Positions 7,575-14,647 of a DNA stretch of 18,677 bases are shown here, piece after piece. The notes beneath the pieces are model-generated. The model was given only the letters and a program-made list of their open reading frames with translations. It was not told the origin of the DNA and did not search any database. The DNA is from Acidobacteriota bacterium (GTDB lineage: Bacteria > Acidobacteriota > Terriglobia > Terriglobales > Acidobacteriaceae), in assembly GCA_028873155.1 (NCBI GenBank), contig JAGWML010000030.1, positions 1 through 18,677 on the forward strand, in the 5' to 3' direction. The stretch's first letter is position 1; each line of letters opens with the position of its first letter. Both the position numbers and the translations under genes were made by a program.

Positions 7575-8701
7575 GACACCTTGTACTTCTTTTGCCGGGA
7601 ATCAACCGGATTGGCGGTGCGGAGCGTCAGGCCCTGCTGATCGCGAGTTCGATGAAGCAAAAAGGCTGGCGCGTCACCGTTGTCGCGCTCACGGGTTCGG
7701 GCGGTCAGACGGCCACCGCGCTCCAGCAGAACGGCATTGAATTCCTCAGCCTCCACATGCGCAAAGGCGTGCTGGATCCCCGCGGATGGCTGCACTTCCG
7801 TGCATGGCTCCGCGAGCGACGCCCCGATGTTCTGCATGCACATCTTCCTCATGCCACATGGGTCGCACGCGGCTCGCGACTCCTGGCCTCCATCCCCCTC
7901 CAACTCGATACCCTGCACACGCCGGCGACCGGCAACACCCTCCGGAAGCTGGCCTATCGCTTGACTACCAGCATCTCCGATTGCGTCACAGCCGTCAGCC
8001 AGGGTGTCGCAAAGTCCTATCTGGATGCCGGGCTGATTCGCCAGGACCGCCTCTTTGTGATTCCCAACGGCCTCGATACCGCCTACTGGTCTCCTGACTC
8101 GGACAATCGGTCCCGGATTCGCAGCGAACTGGGAGTCAGCGACGAATTTTTGTGGGCTACAACAGGACGCCTGGAAGCCGTCAAGGATCACGCAAGTCTG
8201 CTCAAGGCCTTCACATCTCTGGGCGACACTGCCCATCTTGTTCTGATGGGTGACGGCTCACTCGCTGAGCCGCTGAAACGCGCGGCACAAAGGCTGGGCG
8301 TCGATCATCGCGTCCACTTCCTCGGATTCGTCGACGATCCGCGCCCGTATCTGCGCGCCGCCGACGGTTTTGTCCTGCCCTCCCTCTGGGAAGGCATGCC
8401 GATGGCTCTGCTTGAAGCCTGCGCATGCGGCCTTCCCAGCGTTGCATCCGACGTGCAAGGCAACAATGAGGTCCTCACTCATGCGGTCACCGGACTCCTC
8501 GTGCCACCCGCGGATCCTTCTGCCCTTGCCGCAGGAATGCTCCGGCTCATGCAGATGCAGCACGAAGAGCGCATGGAAATGGCCCGTCACGCACGTGAAT
8601 CGGTCGTCGAACGCTATGACCTCGATCGCGTCATGGACCAGTGGCTCTCGCTCTACACCGGACTCCTCGGTGCGGCCCCACAGTCGAATTCTCAGGCGTA
8701 G
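7571..8701 (+). CDS. GT4-family glycosyltransferase
   Basis: Predicted GT-B glycosyltransferase of 376 residues. The ATG at 7571 overlaps the upstream stop (ATGA) and has GGGA six bases before it; an alternative in-frame ATG at 7559 would add four residues. Domain landmarks are the N-terminal PGINRIGGAERQALLIA at 9-25, RPDVLHAHLPHATWVAR near 84-100, VIPNGLDT at 163-170 closing the N-domain, TTGRLEAVKDHASLL at 197-211 with a probable phosphate-binding Arg/Lys pair, and E-x7-E with E274 and E282 (WEGMPMALLEA). The TAG stop gives a normal family length, so it appears to be a true terminator. It forms a two-gene unit with the preceding glycosyltransferase and converges on the deacetylase gene with only 35 bp between the two stops. 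Confidence 0.88.
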   Translation: MRHLVLLLPGINRIGGAERQALLIASSMKQKGWRVTVVALTGSGGQTATALQQNGIEFLSLHMRKGVLDPRGWLHFRAWLRERRPDVLHAHLPHATWVARGSRLLASIPLQLDTLHTPATGNTLRKLAYRLTTSISDCVTAVSQGVAKSYLDAGLIRQDRLFVIPNGLDTAYWSPDSDNRSRIRSELGVSDEFLWATTGRLEAVKDHASLLKAFTSLGDTAHLVLMGDGSLAEPLKRAAQRLGVDHRVHFLGFVDDPRPYLRAADGFVLPSLWEGMPMALLEACACGLPSVASDVQGNNEVLTHAVTGLLVPPADPSALAAGMLRLMQMQHEERMEMARHARESVVERYDLDRVMDQWLSLYTGLLGAAPQSNSQA

Positions 8702-8736
8702 GCCATGCAGCCCTGCACGGCTCACACCACAGCCGA

Positions 8737-9492
8737 CTACGTCCGGCGCAGGAGGATTTGTTTGAGCCGAATCCTCCAATATTGAGGGGTCATCCAAGTC
8801 TGCGCAGATACACCGGCCCAGCTGGGCTTCGCAACCCGTATTGCCTCCTCTGCATCCATGAACACTGCATGATGTGCACTCAGAAATTCTGCCACCGACC
8901 GTGCCTGCTCGTCTGTTGCGTGATTGCTGTGCACGCAGATCGTCCATACTCCACTCTTCTTCCGCACCGGCCCCCACAGTTGCTGCGGAATCCATGCAAT
9001 GCCGTGATGCAGGGTCGGCATGCGGCCAAAGCCGTCACTGATCGCCGCGATCCCCGCCGCGCGCAGTGCCAGCAGCGTTCCGTGGTCAAGGCCGTGCCGT
9101 GGGGCCACGAACAGCTTCGGCTCCAGCCCGTGCTCGCGAAGAATGCGCACGCCCGTCTCAATCCAGGCCGATTGCGTGGCGGCAGGAACACCCGCAAACT
9201 CCGTGAGCCGGTGCAACGGCAATAGGCTCCGCCCATCGCTCACGCACAGGTGCCGGTATCCATGCAATGCGATCGTCGCTCCTAGCGCCTGCAAACTACG
9301 CATCCGCTCCCAGAAATTCTCATCCTCCACGTCGCGCGCGAGGTCTGGATCCTGATTCTCAGGAACAATTGCCAGGATCGGCCGGATGCGGAATACGCGC
9401 ACCATTTGCTCGAAGCGCTCCCAGGCATTCCGGTCCATCGCCGGGCACAGGTCATCGAAGCGCAAAAGGTAGCGAGCCGGTCTTTCGGTCAC
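8737..9492 (-). CDS. Polysaccharide deacetylase-like protein (DUF2334 type)
   Basis: Probable metal-dependent carbohydrate deacetylase of the NodB-like/DUF2334 fold, 251 residues. The start chosen is GTG at 9492, which forms a GTGA overlap with the stop of the upstream polymerase gene and has GGAGG (9499-9503) six bases before it. An ATG 13 codons further upstream lies inside the polymerase gene and has no such support. Motifs are RFDDLCP (D13, D14), HGYRH (H77, H81) as the likely metal ligands, and APRHGLDHG near 130-138, matching the third conserved block. No signal peptide or membrane segment is seen, so the protein is predicted to be cytosolic, unlike many secreted deacetylases. It would act on precursor sugars or lipid-linked intermediates if it acts on this polysaccharide. 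The exact substrate is unknown. Confidence 0.78.
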   Translation of the reverse strand: MTERPARYLLRFDDLCPAMDRNAWERFEQMVRVFRIRPILAIVPENQDPDLARDVEDENFWERMRSLQALGATIALHGYRHLCVSDGRSLLPLHRLTEFAGVPAATQSAWIETGVRILREHGLEPKLFVAPRHGLDHGTLLALRAAGIAAISDGFGRMPTLHHGIAWIPQQLWGPVRKKSGVWTICVHSNHATDEQARSVAEFLSAHHAVFMDAEEAIRVAKPSWAGVSAQTWMTPQYWRIRLKQILLRRT

Positions 9493-10754
9493 ACCACTCC
9501 TCCGGCGTCTTCCGATCCATCCATTGCACACTCATTCGGTGCCGGGCCGGAAGCTCGCCAGAAATCGACCGTCAGACCGCATCGTTGTGCGGGCAGCTCA
9601 ATGGCATGCTTCCCTTCGCGGCCAAGTCTTCCAGCCACGGCGATCAGCGAAAATATCAACCAGGTCATGCGACTCTCTGCCAGTGTGCCCGCCAGCGACG
9701 AGACGCACCACACCGCCAGCGAGCTCAGCAGCGCAATTCGCAGGTTGCCCACAAGGGACCACGATTCGCGCAGAAGAATCACCAGAATCCAGGTCATCAC
9801 GCCAACGCCGACGATCCCATCTTCCACCGCAAGCGCGAGCGCCGTGTTATGCGCCGTGTCTCCTTCGGCAACTCCAGCTGCAGCCACAAAGCTTCCAGCC
9901 CCATGGCCCACAATGGGAGCGCGCGCAAACGCTCTCCAGCCTGCCTCCCAGATATTCAGACGCTGGTTCATGTCTCCGCCGGCAAGCTGCGCTGGAATCG
10001 TTGCCAGCCGCTCCAGCGTTGCCTCAGGCATCGCAAACCAGAGGACGGCCGCAATCACCGGCATTGCGAGCCCAATCCAGGCCACCCCGCGGAAAGAAGT
10101 CCGGAAGAAAAGAATGCCGCACCCGGCCAGCGCAACCACTGCAGTCAAAAATCCGCCGCGCGATGCTGTGAGCAGCACCGCGACAAATCCCAGCGGAAAG
10201 TAGCCAATCGCCGCGATCCGCCAGAGGCGCTTGTTATCCCAGGTCACCAGCAACGCCGCCAATGGAAATGCAAAGTCGAGGAACCGCGCCACATCGTTGG
10301 GATCCTGCCCAACGGCGGCAAACCGCGTCTGCGCAACGTCGGCGCCCGACAAGCCCACTGCATCCGCGACCGTCAGAAGCGCCAGCACCCATGAACCAAG
10401 CAGAATCGCTTTCAGCAGCCTGCGCAGCTCCTCCGGCGTTTCCACCCATTCCCAGGCGATCCACACGATCGCCATCTCCTGCGCATACCCGCGCAGGAGG
10501 AGCAGTGTCCCCGCCAGGTCTCTGCTCCAGAATGCCGTACAGCAGAACCACAGAAACAGGGCCGTCGTCAGCCATTGCAGCGCTTCGGGATTCCGCAGCC
10601 TTCCTCTGGCCAGCATCGCGGGAACCGCAACCAGGAGCAACGCGAGCCCTGCCAGCCGCGCAGGGTTACCCCACGGCTCACCCAGGTCGAGCGAATATTC
10701 CCAGGGCACGCAGAAGGCAAACAGCATAATCAGCCATCTGACCGCCCTCTGCAT
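9489..10754 (-). CDS. O-antigen ligase / Wzy-type polymerase family membrane protein
   Basis: Polytopic inner-membrane protein of about 421 residues, predicted to polymerise or ligate lipid-linked repeat units on the periplasmic side. The ATG at 10754 (MQRAVRWLIMLFAF) is chosen: it follows the export-gene stop by two bases and has AGAGG (10763-10767) eight bases upstream. A longer frame from 10841 overlaps the export gene and reads as unrelated sequence. About ten hydrophobic helices are visible. The Wzy_C/WaaL signature LTASRGGFLTAVVALAG lies in the middle, followed by a periplasmic stretch with IVGHGAGSFVAA and AHNTALALAVEDGIVGVG, where the conserved His-Asn pair sits. A polar tail of about 35 residues ends the protein. 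Polymerase and ligase cannot be separated by sequence alone; the operon context with Wzz and Wza favours polymerase. Confidence 0.82.
   Translation of the reverse strand: MQRAVRWLIMLFAFCVPWEYSLDLGEPWGNPARLAGLALLLVAVPAMLARGRLRNPEALQWLTTALFLWFCCTAFWSRDLAGTLLLLRGYAQEMAIVWIAWEWVETPEELRRLLKAILLGSWVLALLTVADAVGLSGADVAQTRFAAVGQDPNDVARFLDFAFPLAALLVTWDNKRLWRIAAIGYFPLGFVAVLLTASRGGFLTAVVALAGCGILFFRTSFRGVAWIGLAMPVIAAVLWFAMPEATLERLATIPAQLAGGDMNQRLNIWEAGWRAFARAPIVGHGAGSFVAAAGVAEGDTAHNTALALAVEDGIVGVGVMTWILVILLRESWSLVGNLRIALLSSLAVWCVSSLAGTLAESRMTWLIFSLIAVAGRLGREGKHAIELPAQRCGLTVDFWRASGPAPNECAMDGSEDAGGVV
9499..9503 (-). promoter_or_regulatory. Ribosome binding site fixing the deacetylase GTG start
   Basis: GGAGG on the minus strand, six bases before the GTG at 9492. 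It lies inside the last codons of the polymerase gene, and the start and stop overlap as GTGA, so the two are probably translationally coupled. Confidence 0.65.
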
Positions 10755-10756
10755 GC

Positions 10757-11841
10757 CTAGAACCTCTGCGAGTAGACCATACCCGCATAGATGCTCACGC
10801 CGGCCACCGACTGCACCACCGACTCCATCGTTCTGTTCCACAGGTTCTTCGCCGCGGAATCAGGCACAAACACGATGTCGTGATCCTCAATCGGCAGATC
10901 CGGATCCTGCCCGCGCAGCAGCCTCTTCAGGTTCAGCGCCGTCAGCGTGCGCCCACCCTTCTGTTCGCGGATGAGAATCGCCTTCGTCAGGGCCGCGTTC
11001 TGCGTCGGGCCCCACGCGAGCGTGATCGCCTGCACCACGGTCAGTTTCTGCGTCGGATCTACCGGGAACCCGCCCGGCCGAATGACATCGCCTACCACGT
11101 AGACCAGACCCGCGCGATTGACCTCGACCGTATCGCCCACCTGCAACTCCGGATTGTGCTCGGAGCCCGCGCCCGCCGCGCTGGTATCCAGCACCACGGC
11201 CAGCGGCGTCTGCGATGAATCGCGATGCGCAATCGTGACCAGGCTCCCGGCATTCGGCGTCACGCCCGATGCCGCCGAGATCAAGTCGAGGAGGCGATGG
11301 TGCACCCCATAGGGATACACGCCCGGATGCGTCACTTCGCCCAGAATGCTCACATCTGCTCCCACGTATGCGGTCACCAGCACGCTCACCTGCGGGTGCA
11401 GCAGCATTCCCTTCGCCACCAGTGCGGCCTCAATCTCATGCGCCGCGCCCTCCTCGTCCAGGCCGTTCACGTTGATCACGCCCACCATGGGGAGCGTTAC
11501 GGTACCGCCGCTCGAAACGCGCACCGTCGACTTGAACTCCGGCGTGTGCGACTCGGAGACTTCCATCACATCACCTGGCCCGATGGGCGCAGCCATTGGC
11601 TCTGTTGCCCCCGGCTGACCACTGAGCGATGCACCTTCCGCTGCACGCCCCGGTGCATTCCACGTCGCCGGCGCTCTCGCGCATTTGGCTGGCCGCGCCG
11701 CTCCGTCGACTGCGGCAGGTTCTCTACCCCTGTCGGCAGTCCAGACGTACTCGGCGTAGGAGCCTGCCCATATCCCGGCATCCGGGCGAGAAGGATAGCA
11801 AGCGCCACCATCAAAGCCGCACTCGAACGGACCGCGCCCAT
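10757..11841 (-). CDS. Wza-like polysaccharide export protein, apparently frameshifted near its N-terminus
   Basis: Periplasmic/outer-membrane export protein. The body, from about 11610 to the TAG at 10757, has a Poly_export domain starting at APIGPGDVMEVSE, then SLBB-type repeats (VSILGEVTHPGVYPYGVHHR and VYVVGDVIRPGGFPVDP), and a C-terminus ending VYSQRF. In this frame no signal peptide exists upstream. In another frame, an ATG at 11841 begins a good signal segment (ALMVALAILLARMPGYGQA) followed by TPSTSGLPTGVENLPQS, as expected before such a domain. Joining the two frames near 11674 gives a continuous protein (PNARE then APATWNAPG), consistent with loss of one G. No Lys-rich or slippery heptamer is present there. 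As written, the product would lack its export signal. The signal segment has no clear lipobox. The upstream signal frame is continuous with wzz, so a fused Wzz-Wza protein is possible. Confidence 0.72.
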
Positions 11842-12639
11842 CGACTCTTTCAGCAGCGCACCTCCGGCGGCTACCCACAACCCCACAAACAACGCAATGG
11901 TCAGGTACACTGGCAAGTCCGGCGACACGGGCTTGACAGGCTCCCGCGCAGCATCCACCACTTCAATGCTCGACGCGCCGATGCCTGCCGTCAGCCTTGC
12001 CTCTGTGGCTTTCTGGATCATCTGCACATAGAGTCCGTGGCTCGCGTCTGCCTCCTGCTGCATCGCTGCATACTGGGCCGCTGCCTGGCTCAGCTTCATC
12101 CCTTCACGCGTGGCCGCTGCAAGGCTCCCGCGCACAAGCTGCTCCCTGGTCTCGGCTGTCGTCCACGCCTCTTTGAAGCGCTCCAGAAGTTTGCCCCGTT
12201 CGGTCTGCATTTGCTGGCTCACATCGTCCAGCTGCTTCCTGATCTCCACTTCCCTGGGAAAATTCGGCCCGTGTTCGATGCTTAGTTGCGCCTGCTCCTG
12301 CTCCAGATCGCTGCGCCGCCCGCGAAGCTGTTGCAGCAGGCCCGTGGAATAGTTGTACGTGCCCGTCTGCAGCGTGGGATCACCGGCCACCACTGCCTCC
12401 GGGTCGCCTTTCAAGGCTTGCTTGTACTCCGCCTCGCGCTGCAGCCGCTCTGCCGTCGCCGCCACCAGCTCCCGGCCCAACTCATCAATCTCAGTGAGCT
12501 GCGCATTATGCTGCACGTCGCTTGGCTGCCCGTTTGCGAGGGTCTCGGGGGTGTTCACCAGTCCATGCCGTTCCTGAAACGCAGCAATGGCCGCATCCTG
12601 CCGCTCGATCTGCGCCTTCAGCTCCGCGAGCTCCTGAGT
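11566..12639 (-). CDS. Wzz/GumC-like chain-length protein, C-terminal part after an in-frame amber codon
   Basis: Continuation, in the same frame, of the Wzz-like gene that starts at 13287. Directly after the TAG the peptide TQELAELKAQIERQDAAIA is the usual start of the long periplasmic coiled coil. It is followed by about 150 residues rich in Glu, Gln, Lys and Arg (REAEYKQAL, LRGRRSDLEQEQAQL, REVEIRKQLDDVSQQM), the IEVVDAAREPVKPVSPDLP segment and the second membrane helix (VYLTIALFVGLWVAAGGALL). No kinase domain follows. The frame does not stop at the end of Wzz but runs on through the Wza-like signal segment (from 11841) to a TGA at 11566, where after the frameshift point it becomes an unnatural Arg-rich stretch. 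The first possible internal start is a GTG at 12558, with only AGGAA well upstream. Without suppression this part is probably untranslated or poorly translated. Confidence 0.72.
   Translation of the reverse strand, partial: TQELAELKAQIERQDAAIAAFQERHGLVNTPETLANGQPSDVQHNAQLTEIDELGRELVAATAERLQREAEYKQALKGDPEAVVAGDPTLQTGTYNYSTGLLQQLRGRRSDLEQEQAQLSIEHGPNFPREVEIRKQLDDVSQQMQTERGKLLERFKEAWTTAETREQLVRGSLAAATREGMKLSQAAAQYAAMQQEADASHGLYVQMIQKATEARLTAGIGASSIEVVDAAREPVKPVSPDLPVYLTIALFVGLWVAAGGALLKESMGAVRSSAALMVALAILLARMPGYGQAPTPSTSGLPTGVENLPQSTERRGQPNARERRRRGMHRGVQRKVHRSVVSRGQQSQWLRPSGQVM
11674..11676 (-). other. Inferred frameshift point between Wza signal segment and Wza body
   Basis: The signal-bearing frame reads well up to PNARE, whose Glu codon is at 11676-11674. 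The body frame reads well from APATWNAPG, whose first codon would start by re-using base 11674. One missing G would restore a continuous frame. The exact site is inferred from peptide plausibility; any position between about 11610 and 11720 would be formally possible. Confidence 0.45.
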
Positions 12640-12642
12640 CTA
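12640..12642 (-). other. In-frame amber codon inside the wzz-like gene
   Basis: TAG read on the minus strand after codons for ATVR and before TQELAELK, with family-like sequence in the same frame on both sides. A single G-to-A change from TGG would explain it, and Trp is common at this position in the Wzz/GumC coiled-coil start (W followed by a Leu-rich helix). Confidence 0.8.
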
Positions 12643-13287
12643 CCGCACCGTCGCCTCGTCGGTCCCAGACATCCGTGTCTCCGCTTCCTGCTGGATGTAC
12701 GCGCGAATCAGGTCATTGACTACCGATGCCGCCAACACCCCGTCCCCGCATCGAAAGCGAATCTGCAGAATCATCGTCCTCGGAAGGCTGCGAACCGTTA
12801 GACGCCGTGCAAACCGGTCCAGCAGATACGCCTGCGCCTCTGCACTCGGAGCATTGGGATTGAAACCTGGGAACCGTCGCCCAAAACGGCCCAGAAATCC
12901 GGGCGACTGGTACAGCTTTTCCGCGACGATGACCTTCCACGCCAGTTGTTCGCCCCGCAGAATCCCCGCCAGCGTCTCCAGTTGCACCTGCCCGGATGCG
13001 AGCGCTGAAGCTGCTGCGGCGTCGCCTCCGTCCACGTGCAGCGCCATCGTCGGCGTCGCGCGCAGCGCGATCCTCGCGCCCGCTTCATACTGGTTCGGTG
13101 CAATCAGACAGTAGAGCAGGCAAATGCCGAGCGCTGCTCCGCACACAGTGAGCACAAACCTTCGCTGCGTGCAAAGCGCAAGCCAGAGATCACGAATTGA
13201 CGTGGAGGAATTTAGAGCAACCTTGCCTGTCGTTTTCTTCGCAGGCGGTGCTGACGATGTGCTCGGATCAGTCGACGTCTCCGGCAA
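12640..13287 (-). CDS. Wzz/GumC-like chain-length protein, N-terminal part ending at an in-frame amber codon
   Basis: N-terminal 215 residues of an inner-membrane chain-length regulator that would control polymer length and link the polymerase to export. The start is TTG at 13287, supported by AGGGG (13296-13300) eight bases upstream and an in-frame TAA two codons before it. Visible are a polar cytosolic tail, a conserved-looking helix SIRDLWLALCTQRRF before the first membrane segment (VLTVCGAALGICLLYCLIAP, about 45-64), then the YEAGARIALRATP strand typical of the Wzz domain, and LTVRSLPRTMILQIRF followed by VNDLIRAYIQQEAETR, the usual entry to the coiled coil. The frame ends at TAG 12640 just where the coiled coil should start. 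As written it would be a truncated, single-helix protein. It follows the epimerase gene on the same strand after 168 bp. Confidence 0.78.
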   Translation of the reverse strand: MPETSTDPSTSSAPPAKKTTGKVALNSSTSIRDLWLALCTQRRFVLTVCGAALGICLLYCLIAPNQYEAGARIALRATPTMALHVDGGDAAAASALASGQVQLETLAGILRGEQLAWKVIVAEKLYQSPGFLGRFGRRFPGFNPNAPSAEAQAYLLDRFARRLTVRSLPRTMILQIRFRCGDGVLAASVVNDLIRAYIQQEAETRMSGTDEATVR

Positions 13288-13455
13288 GACTTAAGCCCCT
13301 CAATCACAAGCCTCCCTCAGCCCTGTTCAAGGTGCCTCACTCGCATGCGGCTGCCGTGGAAGATGTTGCACCAAGTATGACCGGTCAGACCAGTCTATGT
13401 CTTGTGAACGGCCGCTACGCAGACCAAAGAATCATTACAAGGGTAATAACCAGTC
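13288..13455 (-). other. 168-bp gap between epimerase and wzz, with small palindrome
   Basis: No gene is seen. It holds the wzz ribosome binding site (13296-13300) and a perfect 10-bp palindrome TGACCGGTCA at 13378-13387, overlapped by GGTCAGACC. No convincing -35/-10 pair was found in the minus direction, so wzz may be read through from the epimerase gene or from a promoter not recognisable by eye. Confidence 0.4.
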
Positions 13456-14403
13456 TCAACGCTCTCCTTCACTCTGCCGATACCACTCCACGGTGCGCGT
13501 CAATCCTTCCTTGAAGCTCACACGTGGCGTGTACCCCAGCACCTCGCGCGCCAGTCGAATATCGGCCAGGGAATCGCGAATGTCCCCTGCCCGCGGCGCC
13601 TCATACAGAGGCTCTCCCTTGAACCCGGTCAGCTCGCAAAGAATCCTGAAGGTCTCATTCAGCGTGATGCGCTCGCCGGTTGCCGCGTTCATCACCTTTC
13701 CTGAAGCCTTCTCCGCTGGTGCTTCGGCCGCCAGCAGATTCGCATGGACCACGTTGTCGATATACGTGAAATCGCGGCTCTGTTCGCCGTCTCCATACAT
13801 CACCGGCCTCTTTGCCGCCAGCATCCCGCGACAGAACTTTGCCAGCACGCCCGAGTACTGCGAGGTCGGGTCCTGATGCGGGCCAAAGACGTTGAAGTAT
13901 CGAAGTACGACGGTCTCCATCCCATACACCCGCGCGAACACGCGCATATAGTGCTCACCGGCCAGCTTCGCAACTGCGTACGGCGAGATCGGATTGGGTA
14001 GCATCTGCTCATGCTTGGGCAAAGTCGGCGTGTCCCCATAAGCCGAGGAAGAACCGGCATACACCACCCTTCGCACGCCCGCATCCTTCGCAGCCAGCAG
14101 CAGATTCAAGGTGGCCGTCACGCAATGCAGATTTGTACCAGCCGGGTCCGCCACCGAGCGCGGCACCGACGCCAGAGCCGCCTCGTGGAAGACGACCTCT
14201 ACTCCCTTGCATGCCCGTGCGCAATCCTCCGGCCGCGTCAGGTCTCCCTCGATGAACTCCATCCCGTCAAGCCCGGTCAGGTTCTCCCGCTTGCCGGTAA
14301 TGAAGTTGTCGATACCCCGCACCTGCTCGCCGCGCGCGAGCAGCGCCGCTGCAATGGATCGCCCAATAAAACCCGCCGCACCAGTTACAAGAAACTTCGC
14401 CAA
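13456..14403 (-). CDS. NAD-dependent sugar-nucleotide epimerase/dehydratase (extended SDR, WbpP/GalE-like)
   Basis: Cytosolic enzyme of 315 residues that would interconvert nucleotide sugars (probably C4 epimerisation of a UDP-hexose or UDP-N-acetylhexosamine) to supply the polysaccharide. The start is TTG at 14403 with GGGAGGA (14411-14417) seven bases before it; a nearby ATG is out of frame. Visible are the NAD-binding TGAAGFIG at 7-14, the acidic strand end DNFITGKRENL at 32-42, a Ser-rich catalytic loop AGSSSAYG at 116-123, and the catalytic Y142-x3-K146 in SPYAVAKLAGEHY. LRYFNVFGPHQDPTSQYSGV follows and then the RDFTYIDNVV motif. The ALASVPRSVADP segment is shared with the WbpP/TviC-type UDP-GlcNAc epimerases, but specificity is not certain. 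It is the first gene of the minus-strand operon. Confidence 0.88.
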   Translation of the reverse strand: MAKFLVTGAAGFIGRSIAAALLARGEQVRGIDNFITGKRENLTGLDGMEFIEGDLTRPEDCARACKGVEVVFHEAALASVPRSVADPAGTNLHCVTATLNLLLAAKDAGVRRVVYAGSSSAYGDTPTLPKHEQMLPNPISPYAVAKLAGEHYMRVFARVYGMETVVLRYFNVFGPHQDPTSQYSGVLAKFCRGMLAAKRPVMYGDGEQSRDFTYIDNVVHANLLAAEAPAEKASGKVMNAATGERITLNETFRILCELTGFKGEPLYEAPRAGDIRDSLADIRLAREVLGYTPRVSFKEGLTRTVEWYRQSEGER

Positions 14404-14410
14404 TGCTCAT

Positions 14411-14417
14411 TCCTCCC
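14411..14417 (-). promoter_or_regulatory. Ribosome binding site for the TTG start of the epimerase
   Basis: GGGAGGA on the minus strand, seven bases before TTG 14403. It decides a non-ATG start, since no in-frame ATG lies near the conserved N-terminus. Confidence 0.7.
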
Positions 14418-14511
14418 GTTCGGTCGATTAACCGCCTGAAGCTTCCCGGTTACTTTCCTGAGGATACATTTCCGCCGCAGCCAATGGTCCTCGTACGCAT
14501 ATGCCTGTGCC

Positions 14512-14541
14512 TTCCCATCGCCATTTCCCCTCGCGTACAAT
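14512..14541 (+). promoter_or_regulatory. Candidate sigma-70-like promoter for the VWFA-domain gene
   Basis: TTCCCA (14512-14517, four of six consensus bases), an 18-bp spacer and TACAAT (14536-14541, five of six). It lies in the 244-bp divergent gap between the epimerase and the VWFA gene and would give a leader of about 100 nt, in which a 10-bp perfect palindrome ACTGGCCAGT (14579-14588) sits. If correct, it rules out a start at the upstream ATG 14501. Prediction by eye only. Confidence 0.3.
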
Positions 14542-14647
14542 CAACCTCGCCGGTCGGAGCCAACACGACTGGCGTCTGACTGGCCAGTGGCATCTGCGCT
14601 TTGTTTCTTTGCCCTGCGATTCGCTGTCCAGCTCACCGGGGGTTCTT

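Noticed and set aside
8699..8701. TAG of the second plus-strand glycosyltransferase as another read-through amber
   Set aside because: The protein has normal GT4 length at this stop, and the codons beyond run into the opposite gene without family-like sequence.
8718..8735. CGGCT...AGCCG hairpin between the convergent stops as a terminator
   Set aside because: Only a 5-bp stem with an 8-base loop and no T tract on either side; not convincing.
9267..10394. Long plus-strand open frame (375 codons) opposite the polymerase/deacetylase genes
   Set aside because: The peptide is rich in Arg, Pro, Ser and His and lacks domain-like pattern; it is a GC-rich shadow of real genes.
11607..11720. Programmed -1 frameshifting in the wza region
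   Set aside because: No X XXY YYZ heptamer in the signal-bearing frame was found near the inferred junction; mutation or sequencing error is simpler.
14501..14647. 49-residue N-terminal extension of the VWFA protein from ATG 14501
   Set aside because: It has no signal peptide character; the ATG at 14648 begins a clean one, and a candidate promoter lies between the two.
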